This document shows positions 18,533-26,707 of a stretch of 64,000 bases of DNA, in pieces. Numbering within the stretch: position 1 is the stretch's first letter; each line of letters starts with the position of its first letter. Source of the stretch: CAWDVR01 sp044869805 (GTDB lineage Bacteria > Acidobacteriota > Thermoanaerobaculia > Multivoradales > SZUA-115). Below the pieces are notes generated by a model, which was not told where the DNA came from, made no database searches, and saw only the letters and a list, made by a program, of their open reading frames with translations. The stretch covers positions 62,001 through 126,000 of the forward strand of contig JBIOXV010000088.1 in NCBI GenBank assembly GCA_044869805.1, given 5' to 3'. The position numbers were made by a program, and so were the translations under genes.

Positions 18533-18548
18533 CCATACGTCTGTATGG
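18533..18548. promoter_or_regulatory. Candidate BrnA operator
   Basis: A perfect inverted repeat, CCATAC-GTCT-GTATGG, lies 34 bp upstream of the brnT start, where an autorepressing ribbon-helix-helix antitoxin would bind. This is placement plus symmetry only. Confidence 0.35.
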
Positions 18549-18634
18549 CTCACCGGATGTCTCGCCGCGCTCATTTTCGAGCGCGTGTCCGCTGCCGTCA
18601 GGCCCAGTTAGTCCGCTCAACGGCGCTTCGATGA

Positions 18635-18838
18635 TCAGAGCGCCGCCACCCGCAAGCGCCGCAGCAGAACAGCCAAGGCCTCCGGTAGCGTGGCGCAGCG
18701 CTCCCCCACTTCGCCGTTGACCCGCCAGGCGAGCCCACAGGAGGCATTTGCCCCCGCTCCAATGTCGAGCGCCACAAGATTGCTGCGGGCGAGCTGGCTC
18801 ATCGCGCTCTCGGTACCTGCTATGAGCTTTGATGGCAT
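18635..18838 (-). CDS. Doubtful small ORF
   Basis: The 407-bp stretch from 18500 to 18906 has no clear gene. This 67-codon ORF (MPSKLIAGTESAMSQLARSN...) is the only candidate I found in it. Its middle (LVALDIGAGANASCGLAWRV) reads like protein, but there is no clear ribosome binding site and I recognise no family. It could be a remnant. The rest of the gap holds only the short inverted repeat near brnT. Confidence 0.2.
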   Translation of the reverse strand: MPSKLIAGTESAMSQLARSNLVALDIGAGANASCGLAWRVNGEVGERCATLPEALAVLLRRLRVAAL

Positions 18839-18906
18839 AGCTGGATCGAAGACGGCGCGGCTCGACCAGAGGCGCACAAATCGGCGCCGGGTGCGTTGGC
18901 GCTGCG

Positions 18907-19716
18907 TCAGCGCTGTTCGGTCGGGTGCGTCACCGGCTTGAAGATCCCGTTCAGCACCCCGGCCAGGCGGACACCGGCCTGCTGCAGGCGGCGCTCGATG
19001 ATCGGCAGCACCTTGAAGGTGTAGGCGTAGCCGAGGCGGGCATTGCCGATGTCGTAGACCTTCGGCCGCAGCTCCTGGGACTCGCGCAGCCAGTCGGCCA
19101 CGGTGGCTCGCTGCCACTCGGCAACCAGCTCGTCCGGCACCTGGCGCAGGAGCTCGGCGTACTCGGAGAACGAGAGCCGGCTGTCGTCGATGACTCCTGA
19201 GTCCCAGACCGAGTGCAGGTTGGAGACCTCGCCCTGCCAGGTGACGAGGATCTCGTTGCCGCCGCGGTCGGCGCGACGGCCGATGTGCAGCGGCTGGTGG
19301 ACGTCCCCCACCAGGTGCACCAGCCACTTGAGCGCCGTCGCCTTGGCCTCCTGGCCGGCGTTCGCATCGCGCAAGGTGGCAAGCGAGCGTTCGATGACCA
19401 CGAGCGCGTCCCCCTTGGGGTCGCGGGCCGTGGTCTCTAGCGTCTCGCCGTCGTCGATCGACAGGAAGTGCCAGCGCCACTCGTCGCCCTTCTCCCAGTC
19501 CGGGTGGCTCCGCATGTCGTCGGCCCACACCGAAACCCTGGCCAGGGACTCGACCCCGAGCAGGGCCTCGACCGCGGTCGCGGCCTCGTCCGAGAGGTGG
19601 TACTCGGCGATGCGGCCGACGATGCGATGGCCGGTCGGCCCCCAGCCCCAGGCGGTGCCCGGCGCCAGCGCGGCCAGGGCGGCGAGGCCGAGGAGAGACC
19701 GCCGGAGTTGGCTCAT
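18907..19716 (-). CDS. Secreted S1/P1-type zinc nuclease
   Basis: The product has 269 residues. A signal peptide ends before W25, and in this family the mature N-terminal Trp itself binds zinc. The ligand set is visible: WGPTGHRIVGRIA (W25, H30), WADD, a His after it (WRWHFL), HLVGDVHQPLH, and NLHSVWDSGVI with its His and Asp. These three-zinc phosphodiesterases cut single-stranded DNA and RNA and remove 3' phosphates outside the cell. The DUF1772 gene lies 10 bp upstream on the same strand, so the two may share a transcript, though no functional link is evident. All expected metal ligands seem present, so an active enzyme is likely. Confidence 0.93.
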   Translation of the reverse strand: MSQLRRSLLGLAALAALAPGTAWGWGPTGHRIVGRIAEYHLSDEAATAVEALLGVESLARVSVWADDMRSHPDWEKGDEWRWHFLSIDDGETLETTARDPKGDALVVIERSLATLRDANAGQEAKATALKWLVHLVGDVHQPLHIGRRADRGGNEILVTWQGEVSNLHSVWDSGVIDDSRLSFSEYAELLRQVPDELVAEWQRATVADWLRESQELRPKVYDIGNARLGYAYTFKVLPIIERRLQQAGVRLAGVLNGIFKPVTHPTEQR

Positions 19717-19726
19717 CGAATGGAGC

Positions 19727-20206
19727 TCATCGCACAGCTCGGATCAGCGCGGCCGTCGCCGCGAGGGCCGCGACCGTCCGCACGTGGTTCCAGGCGGTCC
19801 AGGTCCTCAGGTAGTCCGCCCACAGGCCGGCTGCCCCGGCGCTCGCCGGGTCGACGGCCGCCAGCGCGTTGTTGCGCGGGATGTTGCAGACGAACGTCAC
19901 CAGCATCACGCCGACGAGGTAGAGCAGGCTGCCGGCCAGGCGGTAGCCGGCGCCGGGCTCGCCCCACCGCCACGCCGAGAAAGCGGCCAGCACGACGCAG
20001 CCCGCGGCCGTGCCGAGGAACACCAGCAGGAAGAGCGGCCGGACGATGGCGATGTTGATGGATTGCATCGCAGCGATGCCCTGCGGCGCCGGGAGGCGGC
20101 CCAGGGCATCCATTACGAAGACCGAAAAGGTGAAAAACAGCCCGGCCATCAGCCCGCAGCCCAGGGCGGTACCGAAAGTCATGGGGCGGAGCAGGTTGTC
20201 GATCAT
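19727..20206 (-). CDS. DUF1772 membrane protein (anthrone oxygenase-like)
   Basis: The product has 159 residues and four hydrophobic helices. The MTFGTALGCGLMAGLFFTFSVFVM opening and the NIPRNNALA...WNHVRTVAALAA end are typical of the DUF1772 family, which includes enzymes acting on anthrone-like aromatics. I chose the ATG at 20206; an in-frame ATG at 20230 (MREDGALQ) is possible. The gene is divergent from the MocR-type regulator 183 bp away, so the regulator may control it too. Its substrate cannot be told from sequence. Confidence 0.8.
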   Translation of the reverse strand: MIDNLLRPMTFGTALGCGLMAGLFFTFSVFVMDALGRLPAPQGIAAMQSINIAIVRPLFLLVFLGTAAGCVVLAAFSAWRWGEPGAGYRLAGSLLYLVGVMLVTFVCNIPRNNALAAVDPASAGAAGLWADYLRTWTAWNHVRTVAALAATAALIRAVR

Positions 20207-20389
20207 CTGGAGGGCACCATCCTCCCTCATGGAAGGATCCGAGGCAACCCGTCCGTCGTGACGGCTGGTCTTCGATTGGAAGGTCGCGCGGCGCCGCTCA
20301 TCGAATCGCCGCAGCCATCGATCATCCCCGCGAGTGCCGGCGAGAGCCGCCGGCGCTCGCCGAACCTGCAGGTATGCTGGGGCTCGACC

Positions 20390-21850
20390 ATGGCCCGCTG
20401 GGAGTTCGCTGTCGAGCTCGAGCGCCAGAGCGGCGTGCCGCTCTTCCTGCAGGTCGCGCGGGCGATCATCCACGACATCCGGCGCGGGCGGCTGCGACCC
20501 GGTGACCCACTGCCCGGGAGCCGGACGCTGGCGCGCTCGCTCGGCATCCAGCGCGGGACCGTCGTGGTCGCGTTCGACGAGCTCGTTGCCGAAGGGTGGA
20601 TCGTCCAGCGGGCGGCGCGCGGGGCCTTCGTCTCGCCCGAGCTGCCGGATCCGAAGCCGCGTCGTTCGGGCGCCGAACGAGCCGGAGTGCCCGGCAGGTT
20701 CGTGCTCGAGACCGCGCCGGCGCCTCCCGGCGAGATGCCCTACTCGATCCCACCGGGCGGGCTCTTCTTCGCCCCCAATCGGCCCGACGTGCGATTGATC
20801 CCGGGCGATCTGATCGGCCGCGCCTACCGGCGCGCGGTGCGGCGCGGGGGCGGCGTGCTGCTCGGCTACGGCCGGCCGCAAGGCCATGAGCGGCTGCGCG
20901 CGGCGGTCGCCGAGATGCTCTCGTCGACGCGTGGCCTCGCGACCGGCGCGGCCGACGTCTGCATCACCCGCGGCAGCCAGATGGCGATCGCGCTTCTGGC
21001 GCGCACGATTCTCTCGCCCGGCGACGTCGTCGCCGTCGAAGAGCTCTGCTATCGGCCTGCGGTCGAGGTCTTCCGCCTGCAGGGAGCCACAGTCGTGCCG
21101 CTCCCTCTCGATCGGGAGGGATTGAGGCTCGAGCCGCTCGAGAGGCTGGCGCGGGGCGGGCGGCTGCGGGCATTGCACGTCACACCGCACCATCAGTTTC
21201 CGACCACCGTCACCCTCTCCGCGGCGCGCCGCCTGCGGCTTCTCGAGCTCGCGCAGACCTACCGCTTCGCGATCCTGGAAGAAGACAACGACCACGAGTT
21301 CCACTACGACGGCCGGCCGGTCCTCCCGCTCGCCGCCGCCGATCGCGAAGGCGTCGTCGCCTACATCGGGACCTTCTCGAAGGTGCTGGCGCCGGCGCTG
21401 CGGGTGGGCTACGTCGTGGCGCCGCGGCCGCTGCTCGAGAAGCTCGTCGCCTACCGGCTCCACCTCGACGTCCAAGGAGACCGCGTTCTCGAGCACGCGC
21501 TCGCCGAGTTGGTCGAGCAGGGAGAGGTCCAGCGCCACGTGCGGCGCGTTCGCCGCGAGTACGCCGCCCGGCGCGAGGTGCTGGTCGAAGCGTTGCGCCG
21601 CCGCCTCGGCGGCGCGCTCGACTTCGACGTCCCGGCCGGCGGCATCGGGCTCTGGGTCCGCGCCGCGCCCGGCCTCGACATCGACGCCTGGGCGGCGCGC
21701 GCTCGGAAACGAGGCGCGGTGATGGTCACCGCCGCGAGCCTCGCGGTCGACGGCCGGCCGCGTCCCTTCGCTCGCCTCGGCTTCGCCGCGCTCGACCGCC
21801 GGGAGCTCGAGGAGGGGATCCGGCGGCTCGCCGCGGCGCGGCCAGTTTGA
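20390..21850 (+). CDS. MocR-type GntR/aminotransferase transcription factor
   Basis: The product has 486 residues in two parts. Residues 1-75 are a GntR winged helix-turn-helix (LFLQVARAIIHDIRRGRLRPGD, LARSLGIQRGTVVVAFDEL). A linker leads to a class I aminotransferase fold at about 120-480, with LEEDNDHEFHYDG and the PLP lysine K331 in FSKVLAPALRVGY. In this family PLP or its adduct is the sensed ligand. The start at 20390 is the first ATG in frame with the HTH. It is followed without a gap by operator-like repeats, an FMN reductase and an RhtB exporter, which are the likely targets, together with the divergent DUF1772 gene. Confidence 0.93.
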   Translation: MARWEFAVELERQSGVPLFLQVARAIIHDIRRGRLRPGDPLPGSRTLARSLGIQRGTVVVAFDELVAEGWIVQRAARGAFVSPELPDPKPRRSGAERAGVPGRFVLETAPAPPGEMPYSIPPGGLFFAPNRPDVRLIPGDLIGRAYRRAVRRGGGVLLGYGRPQGHERLRAAVAEMLSSTRGLATGAADVCITRGSQMAIALLARTILSPGDVVAVEELCYRPAVEVFRLQGATVVPLPLDREGLRLEPLERLARGGRLRALHVTPHHQFPTTVTLSAARRLRLLELAQTYRFAILEEDNDHEFHYDGRPVLPLAAADREGVVAYIGTFSKVLAPALRVGYVVAPRPLLEKLVAYRLHLDVQGDRVLEHALAELVEQGEVQRHVRRVRREYAARREVLVEALRRRLGGALDFDVPAGGIGLWVRAAPGLDIDAWAARARKRGAVMVTAASLAVDGRPRPFARLGFAALDRRELEEGIRRLAAARPV

Positions 21851-21884
21851 GGAACTGGACTAGCTGAGGGTCCAGAACTGGACC
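21842..21884. promoter_or_regulatory. Operator-like cluster of CCAGTT/AACTGG half-sites
   Basis: CCAGTT-TGAGG-AACTGG (21842-21858) overlaps the stop codon of the MocR-type gene. It is followed by a perfect 16-bp palindrome, GGTCCAGAACTGGACC (21869-21884). AACTGGAC thus occurs twice in direct orientation, 24 bp apart, just before the FMN reductase start. MocR-type regulators often bind spaced direct repeats. The binding itself is inferred. Confidence 0.5.
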
Positions 21885-21890
21885 TTCTCA

Positions 21891-22565
21891 ATGCTCCAGA
21901 TGGCCGCCACAATGACGGCCATGCAAAACGAAAGCTTCGCCGTCGATCCGCGCTTCACCGTCGAGCCGGGCCGCACCGTCCTCGCGCTCGCTGGCAGCCT
22001 CCGGCGCGGCTCCTACAACCGCCGCCTCCTCGAAGCGGCGACCGAGCTCGCGCCGCAAGGCATGGTGCTCGCGATCGAGGACGAGCTCGAGGCCCTGCCG
22101 TTCTTCGACGAGGACCTCGAGCGCGAAACTGGCGGCGGCCCCGACGCCGTGCGCCGGCTGCGTCGCCGTGTAGCCGCGGCGGACGGCCTCCTCGTCGCCA
22201 CCCCCGAGTACAACCACTCGCTGCCGGGGGTGCTCAAGAACGCGATCGACTGGCTGTCGCGGCCGGCTCCGGACGAGGTTCTGGCCGGAAAGCCGGTCGC
22301 GATCCTCGGCGCTACCCAGGGAGCGTGGGGCACGCGTCTGGCGCAGGCCACTCTGCGGCAGGTCTTCACCGCCACCGAATCGCGGGTGCTGCCGAGCCCG
22401 GCACTCTATTTGCGCGATGCCGCGCGGCTTTTCGACGACGATGGTCGCCTCGTCGATGCGTCGACCCGCGCGCGGCTCGGCGCCCTGCTCGCAGCCTTCT
22501 CGGACTGGATGGATCTCGCGGCGCCGCGGCCAGCGCAGGAAGGAGGCGCCCGTGTTCGAGGCTGA
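21891..22565 (+). CDS. NADPH-dependent FMN reductase (flavodoxin fold)
   Basis: The product has up to 224 residues. The phosphate-binding loop LAGSLRRGSYNRRLL and the conserved ATPEYNHSLPGVLKNAIDWLSR segment identify an NADPH-dependent FMN/quinone reductase. The GATQGAWGTRLAQ segment is also usual. Four in-frame ATGs lie between 21891 and 21921 and no strong ribosome binding site decides among them; MQNESFAVDPRF at 21921 is plausible. The gene overlaps the RhtB-type gene by 14 bp, so the pair is an operon. The operator-like cluster lies just upstream. Confidence 0.9.
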   Translation: MLQMAATMTAMQNESFAVDPRFTVEPGRTVLALAGSLRRGSYNRRLLEAATELAPQGMVLAIEDELEALPFFDEDLERETGGGPDAVRRLRRRVAAADGLLVATPEYNHSLPGVLKNAIDWLSRPAPDEVLAGKPVAILGATQGAWGTRLAQATLRQVFTATESRVLPSPALYLRDAARLFDDDGRLVDASTRARLGALLAAFSDWMDLAAPRPAQEGGARVRG

Positions 22566-23172
22566 GCAGCTCCTGGGCTTTCTCGCCGCGGTGACGGTGC
22601 TCGTCCTCGTGCCCGGGCCGAACACCGCGCTGATCCTCGCCCACGGCCTGGCGGGCGGGCGCCGCGCGGGTCTCGCTACCGTCGCCGGCGTCGAGCTCGG
22701 CACCATCGTCCACACCGTCGCCGCCGCCTTCGGCCTCTCGGCCGTGCTCTCGACCTCGGCGCTCGCCTTCGACGCCGTAAAGCTCGCGGGAGCCGCGGTG
22801 CTCGTCGTCCTCGGGGCGCGTGAGCTGCTGCGGGCGCGCGAGCCGGTCTCCGCCGAATCGTCGACCCTGGGGGTCGGGCGCGCCCTGGCGCGGGCGCTGG
22901 TCGGCAATGTCTCGAACCCCAAGGTGGCGATCTTCTTCCTCGCCTTCCTGCCTCAGTGGGTCGACTCGGCGCGGGGTCCGCTGCTGCCGCAGTTCCTCGT
23001 CCTGGGGGCGATCGTCTCCGCCGTCGGCTGCATCTTCGGCTCGGCGATGGCGCTTGCCGCCGGCGCGCTCGCTCCCCGCCTGGCGCGGCACGCGGCCTTC
23101 TGGCGCTGGCAGCGGCGAGTCACCGGCGGCGTGCTGGTGGGAATCGGCTTGAGAATGGCGATGCTGCGCTAA
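22552..23172 (+). CDS. LysE/RhtB-type amino acid exporter
   Basis: The product has 206 residues and six hydrophobic segments. The family signature VLVPGPNTALILAHGLAGGRRAG is near the N-terminus and GNVSNPKVAIFFLAFLPQWV is in the middle. Translation probably starts at GTG 22552, because AGGAGG sits just upstream and the first helix then begins at once. It overlaps the end of the FMN reductase gene. LysE/RhtB proteins export amino acids or related small molecules. The pairing with a PLP-sensing regulator suggests an amine or amino acid as signal, but this is inference. Confidence 0.9.
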   Translation: MFEAEQLLGFLAAVTVLVLVPGPNTALILAHGLAGGRRAGLATVAGVELGTIVHTVAAAFGLSAVLSTSALAFDAVKLAGAAVLVVLGARELLRAREPVSAESSTLGVGRALARALVGNVSNPKVAIFFLAFLPQWVDSARGPLLPQFLVLGAIVSAVGCIFGSAMALAAGALAPRLARHAAFWRWQRRVTGGVLVGIGLRMAMLR

Positions 23173-23199
23173 CGCCCGCTGGCCGTGCCGCCGGAATCG

Positions 23200-26100
23200 T
23201 CAGGGTGGCGGTTCGAAGGACTTGTCCGGGTAGGGCGGCGCGGGCGGCGGCGCCTGCGGCGGCTGCTCGCGGATCAGCTCCTCGAGGTGCGCGACGGCGG
23301 CCTCGAGCTGGGCGTCGCGGCCGTCGAAGGTGGCGCGCGGCAGGTTGTCCACCGTCAAATCCGGGTCGACGCCGTGGCCCTCGATGAGCCAGCGGCCCTC
23401 CGGCCCGTAGACCCCGAACTCCGCGGCCGTGGCGATGCCGTTGTCGACCAGGGTGTTGCTCGAGGTGAGCCAGATCTCGCCGCCCCAGGAGCGGGTGCCT
23501 ATCACCTTGCCCAGCCCCAGGCGGCGGAAGCCCTCGGCGAAGGCTTCGCCGTCGGAGGAGGTCCACTCGTCGATCAGCACCACGGCGTGGCCGGAGAAGG
23601 CGAACTGCATGTTGCTGTAGGGCTGGCCGACGCGCGGCTGCCACCACATCCACGCCTTGCGCACGAGCTGGCCGAGGATCCAACTGTCGATGTTGCCGCC
23701 GCGGTTGTGGCGCAGGTCGATGATCAGGCCCGGCCGCTGGAACACCGGGAAGAAGTGGCGCGCCCACTCGGTGTAGTTGCCGCCGCCCATGGCGCGCAGG
23801 TGCACGTAGCCGATCTCGCCGCCGCCCAACCGCTCGACCGCGCGCCGCCGCTCGAGCTCCCAGGCGTCGTAGCGCAGCTCGGCTGCGCCCCTGGGGTCGA
23901 GCGGCTCGACGATCACCTCGCGCGGCTCGCCGGTGCCGGCGGGGACCACGGTGAGCAGCACCTGCTTGCCCGCCTGGTTGCGCAGCAGGGCGCCGGCGTC
24001 CGGCGCCGCGAGGGCCGGGGTGCCGTTGATCGCCGTCAACAGGTCTCCCTCCCGCACCCCGACCCCGGGCCGCGCCAGGGGCGACAGCTCCTCGGGCAAG
24101 TCCGGGTCGGCGGCATAGATGGTCTTCACCCGCAGACCTCCCGCCGCGGGGTCGCGCTCGAGCACGGCGCCGAGCGAGGCCGGCTCGATGGGGTCGTCGC
24201 CGGTGCGCAGGTCGCCGCCGTTGACATAGTGGTGCAGGGCCGAGAGCTCGCCGGTCATCTCGCCGAAGAGGTCGGAGAGCTCGGCGCGGTCGGTCACCCG
24301 CTCGACGAGAGGCCGGTACTTGTCGAGCACCGCGCGCCAGTCGACGCCGTGCATGCCGGGGTCGTAGAAGTAGTCGCGCAGCAGCCGCCAGCTCTCGGTG
24401 AGCATCTGCCGCCACTCCTCCTTGGGGTCGAGGAGGATCTTCCAGCCCGCGAGGTCGACGCGGTGCTCGGAGAGGTCGGCGATCGGCTCCGCCGAGGCCG
24501 GCCGCACGAAGAGCTGCTGCTCCTTGGAGAGCAGCAGCTTCTTGCCGTCCGCCGACAGCTCGTAGCCGGTGAGGCCGGCGAGGAGGGTCTTGGGCTGCGC
24601 CTTCTCGCGCTTGACCGGCAGCGCGAGCAGCGACACCTCGGGCGGCGCGGCGGTGGTGGCCGAGAGGTAGAAGAGCTGCTCGCCGTTGGTGGCCAGGGTG
24701 CTCAGAGTGCCGGCCGGCACGGGGACCACGAACAGCCGCTCGGCGAGCCCTCGGGCGTCGATCTCGACGCGCACCGCGGGGGCCGGCAGGCCCGGCTCCG
24801 CACCTTCGCCGGCCCCATCCTCCTCCGGGCCGCCCTTGGCGGCGTCGCGCTCGCCATCCTCCTTGCCCGCCACCTCCTGCGCCGGGGAGAGCTCGTTGGG
24901 CGGCGCGAACGGCGACTCCAGGCCCTCGCGCAGCGCCAGCAGGTAGATGCGGGTCACGCGGTCGAGGAAAGGGCCCGGCTGGTAGTTGCCCCAGGGGCCG
25001 CGGCGCAGCGAGGTCAACGTGCGGTTCGAGAGGAAATAGAGGTACTTGCCATCCGGCGAGAAGGCCGGGCTGAAGCTGTCGAAGCGGTCGCTGGTGGCGT
25101 CGACCTTGGTGCCCGTCGCCACCTCGTAGAGCTTGATCTGGTGCAGGAAGTTCTCGGCCGGCAGCACGTAGGCGAGCCAGCGGCCGTCCGGCGACCAAGT
25201 GAATTCGGGGAGGTCGCCGATCTCCGAGCGGTCGACGCGGGTGGCCCGGCGGCTGGCGACCTCCAGCACCCACAGCTCCTGGTTCTTGTCGGTGAAGGCG
25301 AGGCGCGCGCCGTCCGGCGACGGCAGAGCGTCGAAGCGCAGCACGTTGCCGCCCTCGGTGAGCTGCCGCGGGGCGGCCACGCCGCGGGCGTCGAGCGTCC
25401 ACAGCTCGACTTCCCCGCTCTCGTCGGAGAGCACCGAGAGCGACTTGCCGTCGGGCAGGAAGCGGGCGCTGCGGTAGCGCACCCCCGGCCGCCGGCTGGC
25501 CTCGACCAGCCTCCCGGCCTCGACCGGTGCCACGAACACCTGGCCGCGCGCGGTCAGCACCACGCGGTCGCCGCGCGGCGAGAGGTGGGAGGCGGTCAGG
25601 TAGTCCATGGGCTCGTCGAGCCAGCGCTCACGCTGCTGATCGAAGTCGGAGGGCAGGGTGATGGGGATCAGCCGGTCCTCCCCCGTCGCGAGGTCGAGGG
25701 TGCGCAGGTCGGCACCGAGCTGGTAGACGACCCGTCCCTGCGAGACGCTCGGCGACTTGACGTCCCAGCCGCGGTGGCGGGTGTGCTGGGTGAGGCCCGA
25801 GCCGTCCGGCGCCATCGACCACAGGTTCAGGGTGTTGTCGCGGTCGCTCGCGAAGTAGATGCGGCCCTGCCACCAGGAGGGCCAGCGGCTGGTGCCGGCG
25901 AAGTCGGCGGTCAGCGGCGCCGCCTCGGCGTCGCCGTCGGAGAAGCGCCAGAGCTTCTGCGCCGTGCCGCCCCGGTAGCGCTTAGTGAAGCTCGACTGGG
26001 AGGAGGGGCGGGTGAAGACCAGCGTGTCGCCGCCGGGGTCGAAGGCTGCCTCGCTGGCCTGGGCCAGGGGCAGCCGGCGGCGCGCGAGCGTGCGCGGATG

Positions 26101-26520
26101 GACGGCGGAGAGCTGGTGGTCGGGAAGGGTGGCGAAATGGCGGGTGGCATAGACCACCTCGCCGGCCGGGGTCCAGCCGGCGACCAGCGCCGGCTCGCCG
26201 TGCCAGGTGAGCCGCCGCGGCAGGCCGCCCGCGAGCGGCATGACGTAGACCTCGGTCGGGCCTTCGTAGTCGGCGGAGAACGCCACCTCCCGGCCGTCGG
26301 GCGAGATGCTGGCCCGCGTCTCCTGGCCGGGATGGCTGGTCAACCGCCGTGCCTCGCCCCCCGCCAGGTCCACGGTCCACAGGTCGCCCTCGGCGGTGAA
26401 CACCACGGTCGAGCCGTGGAGGGCCGGGAAGCGGTAGTAGCCGGCCGGGCCCTGCGCGTGCGCAGGCGCCAGGACAGCCAGCAAGGCCGGCAGGGCGAGG
26501 CTCGGGATCCGACGGGTCAT
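23200..26520 (-). CDS. Secreted tricorn-like serine peptidase
   Basis: The product has 1,106 residues, close to archaeal tricorn. A signal peptide (LPALLAVLAPAHA) follows the ATG at 26520, where GAGAAG stands upstream. Residues 25-330 and about 350-690 form two propellers with repeated SPDG motifs. A charged linker (residues about 530-570) is followed by the helical C1 domain with HHYVNGGD (His near 762), a PDZ domain (REGDLLTAINGTPAL), then C2 with the nucleophile in WTSSDGEAFAEG (Ser near 987) and WLIEGHGVDPD, which holds the likely third residue. The family cuts peptides; the signal peptide points to a periplasmic or outer role. It is divergent from the ELWxxDGT gene. Confidence 0.93.
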   Translation of the reverse strand: MTRRIPSLALPALLAVLAPAHAQGPAGYYRFPALHGSTVVFTAEGDLWTVDLAGGEARRLTSHPGQETRASISPDGREVAFSADYEGPTEVYVMPLAGGLPRRLTWHGEPALVAGWTPAGEVVYATRHFATLPDHQLSAVHPRTLARRRLPLAQASEAAFDPGGDTLVFTRPSSQSSFTKRYRGGTAQKLWRFSDGDAEAAPLTADFAGTSRWPSWWQGRIYFASDRDNTLNLWSMAPDGSGLTQHTRHRGWDVKSPSVSQGRVVYQLGADLRTLDLATGEDRLIPITLPSDFDQQRERWLDEPMDYLTASHLSPRGDRVVLTARGQVFVAPVEAGRLVEASRRPGVRYRSARFLPDGKSLSVLSDESGEVELWTLDARGVAAPRQLTEGGNVLRFDALPSPDGARLAFTDKNQELWVLEVASRRATRVDRSEIGDLPEFTWSPDGRWLAYVLPAENFLHQIKLYEVATGTKVDATSDRFDSFSPAFSPDGKYLYFLSNRTLTSLRRGPWGNYQPGPFLDRVTRIYLLALREGLESPFAPPNELSPAQEVAGKEDGERDAAKGGPEEDGAGEGAEPGLPAPAVRVEIDARGLAERLFVVPVPAGTLSTLATNGEQLFYLSATTAAPPEVSLLALPVKREKAQPKTLLAGLTGYELSADGKKLLLSKEQQLFVRPASAEPIADLSEHRVDLAGWKILLDPKEEWRQMLTESWRLLRDYFYDPGMHGVDWRAVLDKYRPLVERVTDRAELSDLFGEMTGELSALHHYVNGGDLRTGDDPIEPASLGAVLERDPAAGGLRVKTIYAADPDLPEELSPLARPGVGVREGDLLTAINGTPALAAPDAGALLRNQAGKQVLLTVVPAGTGEPREVIVEPLDPRGAAELRYDAWELERRRAVERLGGGEIGYVHLRAMGGGNYTEWARHFFPVFQRPGLIIDLRHNRGGNIDSWILGQLVRKAWMWWQPRVGQPYSNMQFAFSGHAVVLIDEWTSSDGEAFAEGFRRLGLGKVIGTRSWGGEIWLTSSNTLVDNGIATAAEFGVYGPEGRWLIEGHGVDPDLTVDNLPRATFDGRDAQLEAAVAHLEELIREQPPQAPPPAPPYPDKSFEPPP

Positions 26521-26707
26521 GCGGCTTCTCTCCATATCTTCTGATGCGCGTTCTACCGGCAGCTTACGACAGCCGTAGGTGCAAGTTTCGGACAAACGGT
26601 TGAGCGCCGGCTCGGCACCGGCAGCCAGATGATCAAGAGCGCGGCCGCGCTGCGCGTTGCTCTGCGGATCGGTTCGGTAATCCCCGGCGACGAAGGAGCC
26701 CCCCGCG

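Noticed and set aside
20207..21538. The DUF1772 frame extended upstream to 21538 on the minus strand
   Set aside because: The extension is charged nonsense lying antisense to the MocR-type gene; the real start is near 20206.
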